A stretch of DNA of 64,000 nt from Dehalococcoidia bacterium (lineage in GTDB: Bacteria > Chloroflexota > Dehalococcoidia > DSTF01 > JACRBR01). A program made the position numbers and the translations under genes. Below are positions 20,874 through 29,601 of the stretch, piece after piece. The notes under the pieces were generated by a model. The model was not told the origin of the DNA. It was given only the letters and a program-made list of their open reading frames with translations, and ran no database searches. Where the stretch lies: assembly GCA_021462855.1 (NCBI GenBank), contig JAJTXQ010000036.1, forward strand, positions 1-64,000, given 5' to 3'. Every line of letters starts with the position of its first letter. Position 1 is the stretch's first letter.

Positions 20874-22067
20874 CTAGATCGCCCCGCGCTCGCGCAGGGC
20901 GTTGATGTCCTCCCACGTGTAGCCGAGGTCGAGGAGGATCTCCTCGGTGTGCTGGCCGAGCTCGGGCGCGGCGGCGGCGGCGCGCGCCGGCGTCCCGGAG
21001 AACTTCCACGGGAATCCGACGACCTGCGTCGGGCCGCGCAGCGGGTGGTCGACCGTGAGCAGGTACTCGTTTTCCAGCGCCTGCGGGTCCGCGAGCAGCT
21101 GCTCATAATCCTGCGCCGGCGCACAGATCATGTCATGCGCTTCGAGCACCGCGATCCATTCGGCCGTCGTCTTCGCGGTGAACTTGTCGTCGAGCAGTTC
21201 GTACAACGCGTCGATGTTCTTGATCCGCAGCAGCGCGCCGGCGAACCGCTCGTCGTACTCGAGCTCCGGCATGCCGACGGCGACGCACAGGTCGTGCCAG
21301 CGGTCATCGCCGACACCGCCGATTACCGCCCAGCCGTCCGCCGTACGGAATGTGCGCCAGATCGTCGGCAGGTACGCGTGGCCGCGGCCGGAGCGCCGCC
21401 GCACGCGGCCCATGATGTACGTCTGCAACTCCCACGCCTGCGATGCGATCGCCGACCCGAACAACGACGTGTCGATGCGCTGCCCGACGCCCGTCGTCGC
21501 GCGCGCGTACAGCGCCGAGATCACGGCGATCGCCAGGGTCATCGCGCCGATGTAGTCGGCGATCGCGACGCCGACCGGCAGCGGCCCGCCGTCGGTCTCG
21601 CCGGTCATCGACATCAGGCCGCTGCGCGCCTGCGCGGCGATGTCGAACGCCGGGTGCTCGGCCTTCGGCCCCTTTGGCCCCCAGCCGGACGCATGCGCAT
21701 AGATGAGGCGTTCGTTCAGCGGGCGCACGTCGTCGTACCCAAGCCCGAGCTTCTCCATGATGCCCGGGCGGAAGTTGTGCGTCATGACGTCGACGCCCGG
21801 CACGAGCTTGCGCGCGATCTCGACACCCTCATCGGTCTTGAGGTTGAGCGTGATGCTGCGCTTCCCGCGGCTGTGCGCCAGGTGGTACGCGCTCACGCGT
21901 TTGTCGCCCTCGCCGGTAAGGCCGAGCACGCGCCCCAGGTCGCCGAACATCGGCGCCTCGACCTTGATGACGTCGGCGCCCATATCGGCCATGACGAGCG
22001 TGGCCTGCGGCCCTTGCTGGAACACCGTGAAGTCGAGGACGCGGACGTTGGCAAGCGGACCGGGCAT
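20874..22067 (-). CDS. CaiB/BaiF family III CoA-transferase
   Basis: This 397-residue protein shows the interlocked-ring CoA-transferase family III pattern: RVLDFTVFQQGPQATLVMADMGADVIKVE, the KRSITLNLKTDEG segment, and the catalytic Asp in HPAFDIAAQARSG. The late half has WHDLCVAVGMPEL and HTEEILLDLGY. It moves CoA between carboxylic acids, often in degradation of carnitine, oxalate or aromatic acids. The ATG at 22067 follows CAGGAG, so the longer tracked ORF is trimmed. The substrate is not inferable from neighbours. Confidence 0.9.
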   Translation of the reverse strand: MPGPLANVRVLDFTVFQQGPQATLVMADMGADVIKVEAPMFGDLGRVLGLTGEGDKRVSAYHLAHSRGKRSITLNLKTDEGVEIARKLVPGVDVMTHNFRPGIMEKLGLGYDDVRPLNERLIYAHASGWGPKGPKAEHPAFDIAAQARSGLMSMTGETDGGPLPVGVAIADYIGAMTLAIAVISALYARATTGVGQRIDTSLFGSAIASQAWELQTYIMGRVRRRSGRGHAYLPTIWRTFRTADGWAVIGGVGDDRWHDLCVAVGMPELEYDERFAGALLRIKNIDALYELLDDKFTAKTTAEWIAVLEAHDMICAPAQDYEQLLADPQALENEYLLTVDHPLRGPTQVVGFPWKFSGTPARAAAAAPELGQHTEEILLDLGYTWEDINALRERGAI

Positions 22068-22134
22068 GGCGCGCACTCCTGCTGCTCAGGTTGACGCGCC
22101 CAGCCTACGACAGCGTTCGCGCGCGTTCCAGTGC

Positions 22135-22163
22135 TTGCCCGCCTGGGGGCTCGCTGTTATAAC
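22135..22163 (+). promoter_or_regulatory. Promoter of the small membrane-protein gene
   Basis: TTGCCC (22135-22140), a 17-nt spacer and TATAAC (22158-22163) precede the ATG at 22193 by 29 nt, with GAAGGAG as ribosome-binding site in between. Confidence 0.6.
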
Positions 22164-22192
22164 GGCCTCGAAGCCAGCGAAGGAGTGATCCC

Positions 22193-22402
22193 ATGGGCGC
22201 CGAACGCTCGCACACCTACGGCATGATCATCTGCGCCATCAGCGTGGTGACGGGATTCTTCTTCCTGATCGGCGTCATGCGCCGGTCTTACATGGCGCTG
22301 GCGCTGCCGGTCACCGCCGGCTTCCTCGGCGCGCTGTACATCGCCTTCTGGATCGGGCGCGCCCTCGTCACGACCCCGATCGAGCCGCCCGCCGACGACT
22401 GA
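22193..22402 (+). CDS. Small two-helix membrane protein
   Basis: This 69-residue protein of unknown function has two predicted transmembrane helices (IICAISVVTGFFFLIGVM at about 12-29, and ALALPVTAGFLGALYIAFWI at about 35-54). The helices are joined by a basic RRSY turn, and the tail is acidic. A good promoter and an AAGGAG site support a real gene. It lies alone between convergent and divergent minus-strand genes. Confidence 0.75.
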   Translation: MGAERSHTYGMIICAISVVTGFFFLIGVMRRSYMALALPVTAGFLGALYIAFWIGRALVTTPIEPPADD

Positions 22403-22408
22403 CCGCCG

Positions 22409-23689
22409 CTAACGCCGCCGCGCCGACAGCACCTCCGCATACAACGACGACGTATGCTGCGCGCACGCCCGCCACGAGAACTGCTCCTCGACCCGGCGCG
22501 CGCCCGCCGCACCCATCGATGTCCTCAGGCCCGCATCGCCCAGCAGCCGTTCGATCGCGCCGGCCAGTGCTCCCGCGTCGCCCGGCGGCACGAGCACGCC
22601 CGTCTCGCCATCGGCGATGACCTCCGGAAACGCGCCCGCAGTCGTCGCGACGACGGGCGTGCCGCAGGCCTGCGCCTCGGCGGCCGGCAGGCCGAAGCCC
22701 TCGTACAGTGACGGCGACACGACGACCTGCGCCTCGTTGTAGGCGCGCGCGAGCTCCTCGTCGCTGAGCCGCGGCAGGCCGCGCGCCGCCCGCTCCTGGT
22801 TCACGAACGTCACACGGTCGCCCAGCCCGAGCTCCGCGACCATGCGGGGCGCCGTCTCGGCGCCGGGGCGGTCGACGAACGACAGGTGGAACGCCACGCC
22901 GCGGTCGCGCAGGATCGCCGCCGCTTCGATGAGGTAGCGCGCGCCCTTGTTCCGGTCGTCGCTGTTGCCGACGTACAGCAGCCCGTCGGGCCGGCGGCCC
23001 GCCTCCAGCGGGCGGAACACGCGCGTGTCGACGCCGTCGTGGATCGCCGTGATCTGCTCATCGCGCAGCGCGAACGCGCGCTGCACGGACTGGCGCGAGT
23101 TCTCGGAGCCCGTGATGATCCGGTCCATCCGTCGCGCGACCACCTCCTGCATGAAGAACGGATAGAACATCACCTTGCGGATCTTCATCCGCGTGCCGCG
23201 CGCCTGCTGCACCTGGTTCATCCGGTCGATCGACAGCGGATGGTGGATGTTTGCCACCATCGGCATGCCGGAGGCGTGGATCATCCACGAGCCATAGCCC
23301 AGCACCTGCACGTCGTGGACGATGTCGAAGCGATGCCGCGCCTGGAGCGCGCGCCAGCGCATGTAGGCGCGCCACGAGAAGGCCGACATCACCGAGAACT
23401 GCCCGAGCCGGCTCGATGCCAGTTCGTACGCGTTCAGGGGGTGAAAGAAGCTGCGCGCCGGGCGGCCGTAGAAGAACATCCGGTTCGTCTCGAGCAGGCG
23501 ATACACGCTGTACGAGGGCACGCGATGCACCGTCACCGAGCTGTCGGTCTCGGGCCACGGCGGCCCGACGACGAGGTGCACATCGTGCCCGAGGCGCGCC
23601 AGTTCGCGCGTCACCTGCGCCGTGTACACGCCCTGCCCGCCCGAGAACATGTTGCCCTGGTGCAGCAGGAACAGGACTCTCACAGCCAC
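22409..23689 (-). CDS. Glycosyltransferase family 4 (GT-B fold)
   Basis: This 426-residue retaining glycosyltransferase has an N-terminal Rossmann half beginning VRVLFLLHQGNMFSGGQGVY, in which the glycine loop binds the acceptor. The C-terminal half has VGNSDDRNKGARYLIEA and the nucleotide-sugar motif SLYEGFGLPAAEAQACGTPVV, with the two Glu of the EX7E motif. It likely adds a hexose to a glycolipid or surface polymer. GTG at 23683 (MRVLFL, with GAGGT upstream) is an equally good start. It is divergent from purF and not part of the large glycan operon at 38.7-47 kb. Confidence 0.9.
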   Translation of the reverse strand: MAVRVLFLLHQGNMFSGGQGVYTAQVTRELARLGHDVHLVVGPPWPETDSSVTVHRVPSYSVYRLLETNRMFFYGRPARSFFHPLNAYELASSRLGQFSVMSAFSWRAYMRWRALQARHRFDIVHDVQVLGYGSWMIHASGMPMVANIHHPLSIDRMNQVQQARGTRMKIRKVMFYPFFMQEVVARRMDRIITGSENSRQSVQRAFALRDEQITAIHDGVDTRVFRPLEAGRRPDGLLYVGNSDDRNKGARYLIEAAAILRDRGVAFHLSFVDRPGAETAPRMVAELGLGDRVTFVNQERAARGLPRLSDEELARAYNEAQVVVSPSLYEGFGLPAAEAQACGTPVVATTAGAFPEVIADGETGVLVPPGDAGALAGAIERLLGDAGLRTSMGAAGARRVEEQFSWRACAQHTSSLYAEVLSARRR

Positions 23690-23796
23690 CTCATCCGCGA
23701 TCCATAACGTGCGCGCGCTCGCTTCGCGCTGGTCCGGGCGCGTGCCGGGCCCAGCATCCCGGATTCAACGGCGAGTATCCAGTGGGGGTAGTTCCG

Positions 23797-23826
23797 TTGC
23801 ACCCCCGCCTGAGCCGCTGATAAAAT
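23797..23826 (+). promoter_or_regulatory. Promoter of the purF operon
   Basis: TTGCAC (23797-23802), 18 nt, then TAAAAT (23821-23826) preceded by TGA as an extended -10. The resulting leader of about 80 nt can fold (CTCCAG near 23831 with CTGGAG near 23883), ending in a strong CAGGAGGT before the GTG. Confidence 0.6.
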
Positions 23827-23913
23827 GACGCTCCAGAGGGACCACCGCACGCGGGGCCGCCTGTGGGGCGCTGATCCTTCCCTGGAGCACTGTCCTACGG
23901 GCAGGAGGTATGT

Positions 23914-25374
23914 GTGCTCCCAACCTTGCGCGAGGCCTGCGGCGTCTTCGGGGTCTACGCCCCGGGCGAGGATGTCGCAAGGATCACCTTCTTCGGCCTC
24001 TATGCCCTGCAGCATCGGGGGCAGGAGAGCGCAGGGATCGCTACATCCAACTCACGCACCATCTACCTGAAGACGGGCATGGGCCTCGTCTCCCAGGTCT
24101 TCGACGAGGACGACCTCAGCTACCTCCCCGGCGCCTTCGCGATCGGCCACACGCGCTACTCGACGACCGGGTCCAGCCGGCTCGATAACGCGCAGCCGTT
24201 CCGCGTCAGCGGACCGAACGGCGAACTGGCGCTCGGACACAACGGCAACATCGTCAACGCCGCCGTCCTGCGCGAGGAGTTGCAGCGCGACGGCATCACG
24301 TTCACCACCAGCAGCGATTCCGAGGTCATCGCCCGCATGCTGGCGCACGCGCCCGGCGACTCGTGGAAGGATCGCTGGGGCCACGTGATGCGCCGCCTGA
24401 ACGGCGCCTACTCGCTCGCCGTCATCACGCCGGACGCGATGATGATGGCACGCGACCCCATGGGCAACCGGCCGCTGTGCCTCGGCCGGCTCGATGGCGG
24501 CTGGGTCGCCGCCTCGGAAAGCTGCGCGTTCGACCACCTTGGCGCCACGTTCATCCGCGAGATCGAGCCGGGCGAGGTCATCTACATCGACGCCGAGGGG
24601 CTCCAGAGCTTCAAGCCGGCCGAGGACCTCGAGCAGCGCAGCGCGTTCTGCGTGTTCGAGTACATCTACTTCGCGCGGCCGGACAGCCTGCTCGGCGGCA
24701 AGCTGGTGTACCCGATCCGCATGGCGCTCGGCCGCGAGCTGGCGAAAGAGGCGCCCGCCCCCACCGGCGACGTCGTGATCGGTGTGCCTGACTCCGCGAC
24801 GGCGGCCGCCATCGGCTACTCGCAGGCGTCTGGCATCCCGTTCGTCGAGGGGCTGGTGAAAAACCGGTATGTCGGGCGTACCTTCATCCAGCCCGACCAG
24901 CGCCTGCGCGAGGTCGGCGTGCACCTGAAGTTCAACCCGCTGCGCGACGTGCTGCAGGACCGCCGCGTGGTGCTCGTCGATGACAGCATCGTCCGCGGCA
25001 CAACGACGCCGCGCGTGATCCAGATGCTGCGCAAGGCCGGCGCGCGCGAAGTGCACATGCGCATCACCGCGCCGCCGATCACGCATCCCTGCTTCTACGG
25101 CATCGATATGGGCACGCGCTGGGAACTGATCGCCGCGCAGAAGTCCGTCCCGGAGATCCGCGAGCACATCGGCGCCGACTCGCTCGGCTACCTGAGCGCC
25201 GAAGGGCTCGAGCGCTCCGTGCAGACGGCGAAGGACCGGCTGTGCATGGCCTGCTTCTCCGGCGAGTACCCGCGTCCCGTCCCGCTGCAGATGGACAAGC
25301 TCGCCATGGAACCCGCCGACGGCGCGCTCGACCGCCACGAATCCGAGTACACACTCCCGCTGCGACGCCCGTAG
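23914..25374 (+). CDS. purF: Amidophosphoribosyltransferase
   Basis: PurF catalyses the first committed step of purine synthesis, making phosphoribosylamine from PRPP and glutamine. The 486-residue protein begins with a short propeptide (MLPTLREA) before the glutaminase nucleophile Cys9 in ACGVFGVYAPG. HRGQESAGI, HTRYSTTGSS and HNGNIVN follow in the Ntn domain. The phosphoribosyltransferase domain has the PRPP loop VVLVDDSIVRGTT. Late cysteines (THPCFYGIDMGTR, RLCMACFSG) match iron-sulfur-type PurFs such as that of Bacillus. The GTG start is fixed by the propeptide and by CAGGAGGT upstream. It heads the purF-purM-purH operon. Confidence 0.97.
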   Translation: MLPTLREACGVFGVYAPGEDVARITFFGLYALQHRGQESAGIATSNSRTIYLKTGMGLVSQVFDEDDLSYLPGAFAIGHTRYSTTGSSRLDNAQPFRVSGPNGELALGHNGNIVNAAVLREELQRDGITFTTSSDSEVIARMLAHAPGDSWKDRWGHVMRRLNGAYSLAVITPDAMMMARDPMGNRPLCLGRLDGGWVAASESCAFDHLGATFIREIEPGEVIYIDAEGLQSFKPAEDLEQRSAFCVFEYIYFARPDSLLGGKLVYPIRMALGRELAKEAPAPTGDVVIGVPDSATAAAIGYSQASGIPFVEGLVKNRYVGRTFIQPDQRLREVGVHLKFNPLRDVLQDRRVVLVDDSIVRGTTTPRVIQMLRKAGAREVHMRITAPPITHPCFYGIDMGTRWELIAAQKSVPEIREHIGADSLGYLSAEGLERSVQTAKDRLCMACFSGEYPRPVPLQMDKLAMEPADGALDRHESEYTLPLRRP

Positions 25375-25380
25375 GTGAGC

Positions 25381-26448
25381 ATGACAACAACCCGTCCCGG
25401 CAACAGCCCCGTCCCGTCGGGAGACGCGTACGCGCGCGCAGGCGTCAACCTCGCCGCGCGCAACGACCTCGTCGAACGCATCAAGGACGTCGCCCGCCGC
25501 GCCTCCCGCCCGGAAGTGATGAGCGGCGTCGGCCTGTTCGGCGCGCTCTTCCGCCTCGGCGAATACCGCGAGCCGGTGCTCGCATCGAGCACCGACGGCG
25601 TCGGCACCAAGCTGCGCATCGCCATCGCGATGGGCCGCTACGGCACCGTCGGCCAGGACCTCGTCAACCACTGCGTCAACGACATCCTGACGACGGGCGC
25701 GCACCCGCTGTTCTTCCTCGACTACATCGGCTCCTCGAGCCTCTCCGATGACCGCAAGATCGAGGTGATCGATGGCATGTCGCGCGCTTGCCAGGCGCAC
25801 GGCTGCGCGTTCATCGGCGGCGAGACGGCCGACATGCCCGATGTCTACGCACCCGGCGACTTCGACCTCGTTGGGTTCATCGTCGGCGTCGTCGAGCGGG
25901 CCGACGTGATCGACGGCTCGAAGATCCGCGAAGGCGACGTGCTGCTCGCGCTGCCTTCCAGCGGGCTGCACACGAACGGCTACTCACTCGTCCGGCGCGC
26001 CTTCGGCATCGGCGTTGGCGGCGATGCGGCAGCCGACCGCGCGGCGCTCGAAGCCACGTACGACGGCCTCGAGGGCACGCTCGGCGAGGCGTTGCTCGCC
26101 GTCCACACGTCGTACTACGACGCGCTGAAGCCGGTGCTGCCGCGCCTGCACGGCATCGCCCACATCACCGGCGGCGGCCTCATCGACAACGTCCCGCGCA
26201 TCCTCCCCGAAGGCCTCGCCGCGCGGTTCGACGCCGGCTCGTGGCGCGTGCCGCCGCTCTTCTCGCTGATCCAGGAGCGTGGCGGCATCAGCGACGCGGA
26301 GATGTACCACACGTTCAACATGGGCATCGGCATCGTGCTCGCCGTCGACCCGGCCGGGGCGGAGGCGATCGCCTCCCAGGTGCGCGATGCCCGTCCCGTC
26401 GGCCGCATCATCCGCCAGGGCGATGAGCGAAGGGTGATCGTCGAATAA
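25381..26448 (+). CDS. purM: Phosphoribosylformylglycinamidine cyclo-ligase
   Basis: PurM (AIR synthetase) closes the imidazole ring using ATP, at step five of purine synthesis. The 355-residue protein has DAYARAGVNLAARNDLVERI, the ATP-binding ASSTDGVGTKLRIA, VNDILTTGAHPLFFLDYI, GGETADMPDVY and SSGLHTNGYSLVRRAF, and ends with FNMGIGIVLAVDP and VGRII, all as expected. It begins 6 nt after the purF stop; a GTG directly behind that stop is an alternative. It is followed 2 nt later by purH. The purN gene that often sits between purM and purH is absent here. Confidence 0.97.
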   Translation: MTTTRPGNSPVPSGDAYARAGVNLAARNDLVERIKDVARRASRPEVMSGVGLFGALFRLGEYREPVLASSTDGVGTKLRIAIAMGRYGTVGQDLVNHCVNDILTTGAHPLFFLDYIGSSSLSDDRKIEVIDGMSRACQAHGCAFIGGETADMPDVYAPGDFDLVGFIVGVVERADVIDGSKIREGDVLLALPSSGLHTNGYSLVRRAFGIGVGGDAAADRAALEATYDGLEGTLGEALLAVHTSYYDALKPVLPRLHGIAHITGGGLIDNVPRILPEGLAARFDAGSWRVPPLFSLIQERGGISDAEMYHTFNMGIGIVLAVDPAGAEAIASQVRDARPVGRIIRQGDERRVIVE

Positions 26449-26450
26449 CG

Positions 26451-28016
26451 ATGCCCCTTCGCGCCATCCTCGCACCGTACGACAAGACCGGACTCGTTGA
26501 CCTCGCCCGCGGCCTCGCCGGGCTCGGCGTCGAGATGTACGCCACCGGCAACACGTACCGCATCCTGCGCGAGCAGGACGTCGCCGTCCGGCCGGTCACC
26601 GACCTCACCGGCTTCCCGGAGATCCTCGACGGGCGCGTGAAGACGCTGCATCCCGGCGTGCACGCCGGCCTGCTCGCGCGGCGCGACAAGCCGGAGCACA
26701 TGGCCGAGCTCGAGCGCCAGGGGCTGCGGCCGATCGACATCTTCGTCGGCGGCCTGTACCCGTTCGAGGAGACGGTCGCCCGCCCGGATGTGACGTTCGA
26801 AGACGCGATCGAGAACATCGACATCGGCGGCCCGGCGATGCTGCGGGCCTCCGCGAAGAACTTCGCGAGCGTGCTGCCCGTCGTCGACCCCGCCGACTAC
26901 AACGACCTGCTCGATGCGCTGCGCTCGGACTCGGCGCCGTTCGAGTGGCGCCGTAAGCTCGCGCTGAAAGCGTTCCAGCACGTCGCGTCGTACGACACGA
27001 TGATCGCGACGTGGCTGCGCGGCCACGAGGACCCGTTCCCCGACCGCCTGTCGCTCGCCCTCGAGAAGCGCACCGACCTGCGCTACGGCGAGAACCCGCA
27101 CCAGCTCGCCGCGCTCTACCGCACCGGCAACCCGCTGTCGCATGCCGCCGAAGGCGTGGTCAACGCGCGGCAGCTGCACGGCAAGGCGATGTCATACGTC
27201 AACGTGCTCGACGCCGACGCCGCGTGGACGGCCGCCTGCGACTTCGACGAGCCAACGGTGGTGATCGTCAAGCACGCGACGCCCTGCGGCATCGCCAGTC
27301 GCGGCGACCTGGCGGAGGCGTTCCGGCTGGCGTTCGAGGGCGACCCGATCTCGGCGTTCGGCGGCATCATCGCCATCAACCGGCCCATCGACGAGGCGCT
27401 GGCCACGGCGATCCGCGGCACGAAACACCCCCCCAGCGGCCAGCGCCTGTTCGTCGAGATCGTCGTGGCGCCGGGCTACGGGCCGGGCGCGGTCGAATTG
27501 CTGGCCAAGTCGAAGGACCTGCGCATCCTCGAGGCGCCACCGGTCGACATGCGGCGGCGCAGCTTCGAATTCCACGGGATCGCGGGTGGAATCCTGATGC
27601 AGGAGTTCGACCGCCCGGCCGACGATCCACCGGAGACGCGAGTGCTGACGCGCCGCCAGCCCACCGAGGCGGAGTGGCGGGATCTGTCCTATGCGTGGCG
27701 CTGCGTCAAGCACGTGAAGTCGAACGCGGTAGTGATTGTGAAAGATCGCGCAATGGTCGGGATGGGCGCCGGGCAGCCGAACCGCGTGATGAGCGCGCGC
27801 ATCGCTGTCGGCCACGCCGGCGACCGCGCCCGCGGCGCCGTTTCGGCCTCCGACGCGCTGATCCCCTTCCCGGACACCGTCGAGGTATGCGCCGAAGCCG
27901 GCGTTTCGGCGATCATCCAGACCGGCGGCTCGATCCGCGATGAGGAATCCGTCGCCGTGTGCGATGCTAATGGCATGGCGATGGTAGCGACGGGCATCCG
28001 GCACTTCAGGCACTAG
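26451..28016 (+). CDS. purH: Bifunctional AICAR formyltransferase/IMP cyclohydrolase
   Basis: PurH makes the last two purine steps, formylating AICAR and closing the ring to IMP. The 521-residue length fits. The N-terminal cyclohydrolase domain (about 1-195) opens with LAPYDKTGLVDLARGL and has GRVKTLHPGVHAGLLARRD and NIDIGGPAMLRASAKN. The C-terminal transformylase domain has RYGENPHQLAALY, the catalytic KH in VVIVKHATPCGIA, and SDALIPFPDTVE with GGSIRDEE. The first residues (LAPYDKTG rather than SVSDKTG) are slightly unusual. It is the last gene of the purine operon, though the next gene is only 38 nt away. Confidence 0.96.
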   Translation: MPLRAILAPYDKTGLVDLARGLAGLGVEMYATGNTYRILREQDVAVRPVTDLTGFPEILDGRVKTLHPGVHAGLLARRDKPEHMAELERQGLRPIDIFVGGLYPFEETVARPDVTFEDAIENIDIGGPAMLRASAKNFASVLPVVDPADYNDLLDALRSDSAPFEWRRKLALKAFQHVASYDTMIATWLRGHEDPFPDRLSLALEKRTDLRYGENPHQLAALYRTGNPLSHAAEGVVNARQLHGKAMSYVNVLDADAAWTAACDFDEPTVVIVKHATPCGIASRGDLAEAFRLAFEGDPISAFGGIIAINRPIDEALATAIRGTKHPPSGQRLFVEIVVAPGYGPGAVELLAKSKDLRILEAPPVDMRRRSFEFHGIAGGILMQEFDRPADDPPETRVLTRRQPTEAEWRDLSYAWRCVKHVKSNAVVIVKDRAMVGMGAGQPNRVMSARIAVGHAGDRARGAVSASDALIPFPDTVEVCAEAGVSAIIQTGGSIRDEESVAVCDANGMAMVATGIRHFRH

Positions 28017-28054
28017 AGGAGAAGGCGGCGCCGGACAGGCGCGGCGAGGGGCAA

Positions 28055-29149
28055 ATGGCCATCCAGCAGGACTACAACATCATGCAGATCGAAGACGCGG
28101 TCGCCGCGCTCGACCACGAGCAGCGCGCGTGCTTCGAGCGCATCTTCCACGTCTCCAGCACCTCCGGCCGCATCGTCCCGCCGGATGCGATGCTGCCCTG
28201 GATCGAGAAGCAGTTCGGCAGCGTCGAGCCGACGCTCGAGCAGAAGATCATCAAGATCACGAACGTCGTCACGCTTGAAGGCGTGCTCTTCAACTGGCTG
28301 CGCTCCAGCCGGCCGATGTGGCACCAGGAGATCGACCTCGACGCGGAGCTTGAGCGCGCGGCGTTCGACCCGCTCGCCGACCCCATGAACGGCACGCCCG
28401 AGGACCTGTTCGGGCGCGTCCGCGGCAAGTACTGCATGACCGCGAGCAACATCGCCAAGTTCGACGGCTACCACGGGCTCGTCGTGTTCAACGAGAAGCA
28501 CCCGCTGCGGTTCACGCGCGACATGCTGCACGACTACGTCGACACGGCCGGCCGCTGGGGGGACCTTGCCCACGCCTCCGACCCCGACGCGAAGTACTAC
28601 ATGTTCATGTGGAACTGCCTGTGGAAGGCCGGCGCGTCGCTGCTGCACGGCCACGCGCAGATGATCATGGGACGCGGCATGCACTACGCGGCGGTCGAAT
28701 ACCTGCGCCGTTGCGCGGCCGTGTACCAGGCGCACACGCGGGCCAACTACTTCCACGACCTCTTCCTCGCGCACGAGGCCGTGGGCTGCGCCTTCGAGAA
28801 AGAGGGCACGCGGGTCATCGCGAACCTCACGCCGAAGAAGGAAAACGAGGTCATCATGCTGGCCCCGTTCGTCAACGACTCGCTGAAGGACCGCATCTAC
28901 GAAGCGCTCGAGTGCTTCCGCGATGAGCTCGGCGTCAGCTCGTTCAACCTCGTGATCTACACGCCGCCGTGGTCATCGACTCCAGAGAACTGGGAAGGCT
29001 TCCCGGTCGTCGTGCGCATCGTCGACCGCGGCGATCCGACCAACCGCACCGCCGACTTCGGCGCCATGGAGCTCTACGCGGCGAGCGTCGTCTCGAGCGA
29101 CCCCTTCGCCCTCGCCCGGCGCCTGAAGGACGCGCTCGGCGCGGAGTAG
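28055..29149 (+). CDS. HIT-superfamily, galactose-1-phosphate uridylyltransferase-like protein
   Basis: This 364-residue protein has a GalT/ADP-glucose phosphorylase-like organisation. The histidine triad-type catalytic motif LLHGHAQMIM (about 202-211) sits where GalT has HPHxQ. It is preceded by NCLWKAGAS and an N-terminal half with GYHGLVVFNEKHPLRFT. A later strand-rich part with TPKKENEVIMLAPF completes the second HIT-like fold. Nucleotidyl transfer through a His intermediate is therefore likely, but the substrate is unknown. Two Cys in the N-half could bind metal. It may be cotranscribed with purH (38 nt gap). Confidence 0.75.
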   Translation: MAIQQDYNIMQIEDAVAALDHEQRACFERIFHVSSTSGRIVPPDAMLPWIEKQFGSVEPTLEQKIIKITNVVTLEGVLFNWLRSSRPMWHQEIDLDAELERAAFDPLADPMNGTPEDLFGRVRGKYCMTASNIAKFDGYHGLVVFNEKHPLRFTRDMLHDYVDTAGRWGDLAHASDPDAKYYMFMWNCLWKAGASLLHGHAQMIMGRGMHYAAVEYLRRCAAVYQAHTRANYFHDLFLAHEAVGCAFEKEGTRVIANLTPKKENEVIMLAPFVNDSLKDRIYEALECFRDELGVSSFNLVIYTPPWSSTPENWEGFPVVVRIVDRGDPTNRTADFGAMELYAASVVSSDPFALARRLKDALGAE

Positions 29150-29193
29150 CCGCCGGCGCCCCCATTCCACCTGTGTCGGCGGTACCATGCACG

Positions 29194-29568
29194 ATGCTCG
29201 ACCCGAAGCTCGCCGCGCAGGATTACTGCTACGTCACCACCACCGGCCGCGTGACGGGCAAGCCGCACACGATCGAGATCTGGTTCGCCGCCCACGGCGA
29301 CACGATCTACATCCTCGCCGGCAACCGTGAGCGGTCCGACTGGGTGCGCAATGCCATGAAACGGCCGCGCGTGCGCGTGCGCATCGGCCGGCGCGTGTTT
29401 GCCGGCGACACGCGCGTGGTGCGCGCCGCCCGGGACGACGCGCGCGCCCGGCGCCTGCTGCTCGCCAAGTACAGCCCAACAAACGACGACCTCGACGACT
29501 GGGGGCGCACCGCGCTCCCCGTCGCCATCGCGCTGACGCCGCGCACAACGAAGGACGCCCCGGGGTAG
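29194..29568 (+). CDS. Nitroreductase/quinone-family (DUF385-like) flavin/F420-binding protein
   Basis: This 124-residue split-barrel protein has YVTTTGRVTGKPHTIEIWF, then IYILAGNRERSDWVRNAMKRPRVRVRIG and a C-terminal helix with ARRLLLAKYSPT. This is the DDN/DUF385 pattern of F420- or flavin-dependent reductases with a NW/DW-N core. The family reduces quinones or nitro groups with deazaflavin F420 in actinobacteria and Chloroflexota. The ATG at 29194 is chosen from conservation of the fold start. The stop codon lies in the loop of the terminator hairpin. Confidence 0.8.
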   Translation: MLDPKLAAQDYCYVTTTGRVTGKPHTIEIWFAAHGDTIYILAGNRERSDWVRNAMKRPRVRVRIGRRVFAGDTRVVRAARDDARARRLLLAKYSPTNDDLDDWGRTALPVAIALTPRTTKDAPG

Positions 29569-29579
29569 CCGGGGCGTCC
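29553..29579. terminator. Bidirectional terminator hairpin between convergent genes
   Basis: GGACGCCCCGG and CCGGGGCGTCC form a perfect 11-bp stem with a 5-nt loop that includes the stop codon of the gene at 29194. It sits between that gene and the convergent hsp20 gene. There is no U-tract. Confidence 0.65.
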
Positions 29580-29601
29580 ACAGTGCGTCCGATGCGGCGG
29601 C

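Noticed and set aside
23828-23913. ZTP riboswitch in the purF leader
   Set aside because: Only a GCCGCCTG-like fragment is present, interrupted by extra bases; the 5' conserved part of the ZTP motif is missing.
24052-25971. 639-codon ORF antisense to purF and purM
   Set aside because: It mirrors the codon structure of purF and purM; Arg/Ala/Val/Asp-rich with no family match. The same applies to the long antisense ORFs at 13581-16004, 32093-34111 and 46836-49682.
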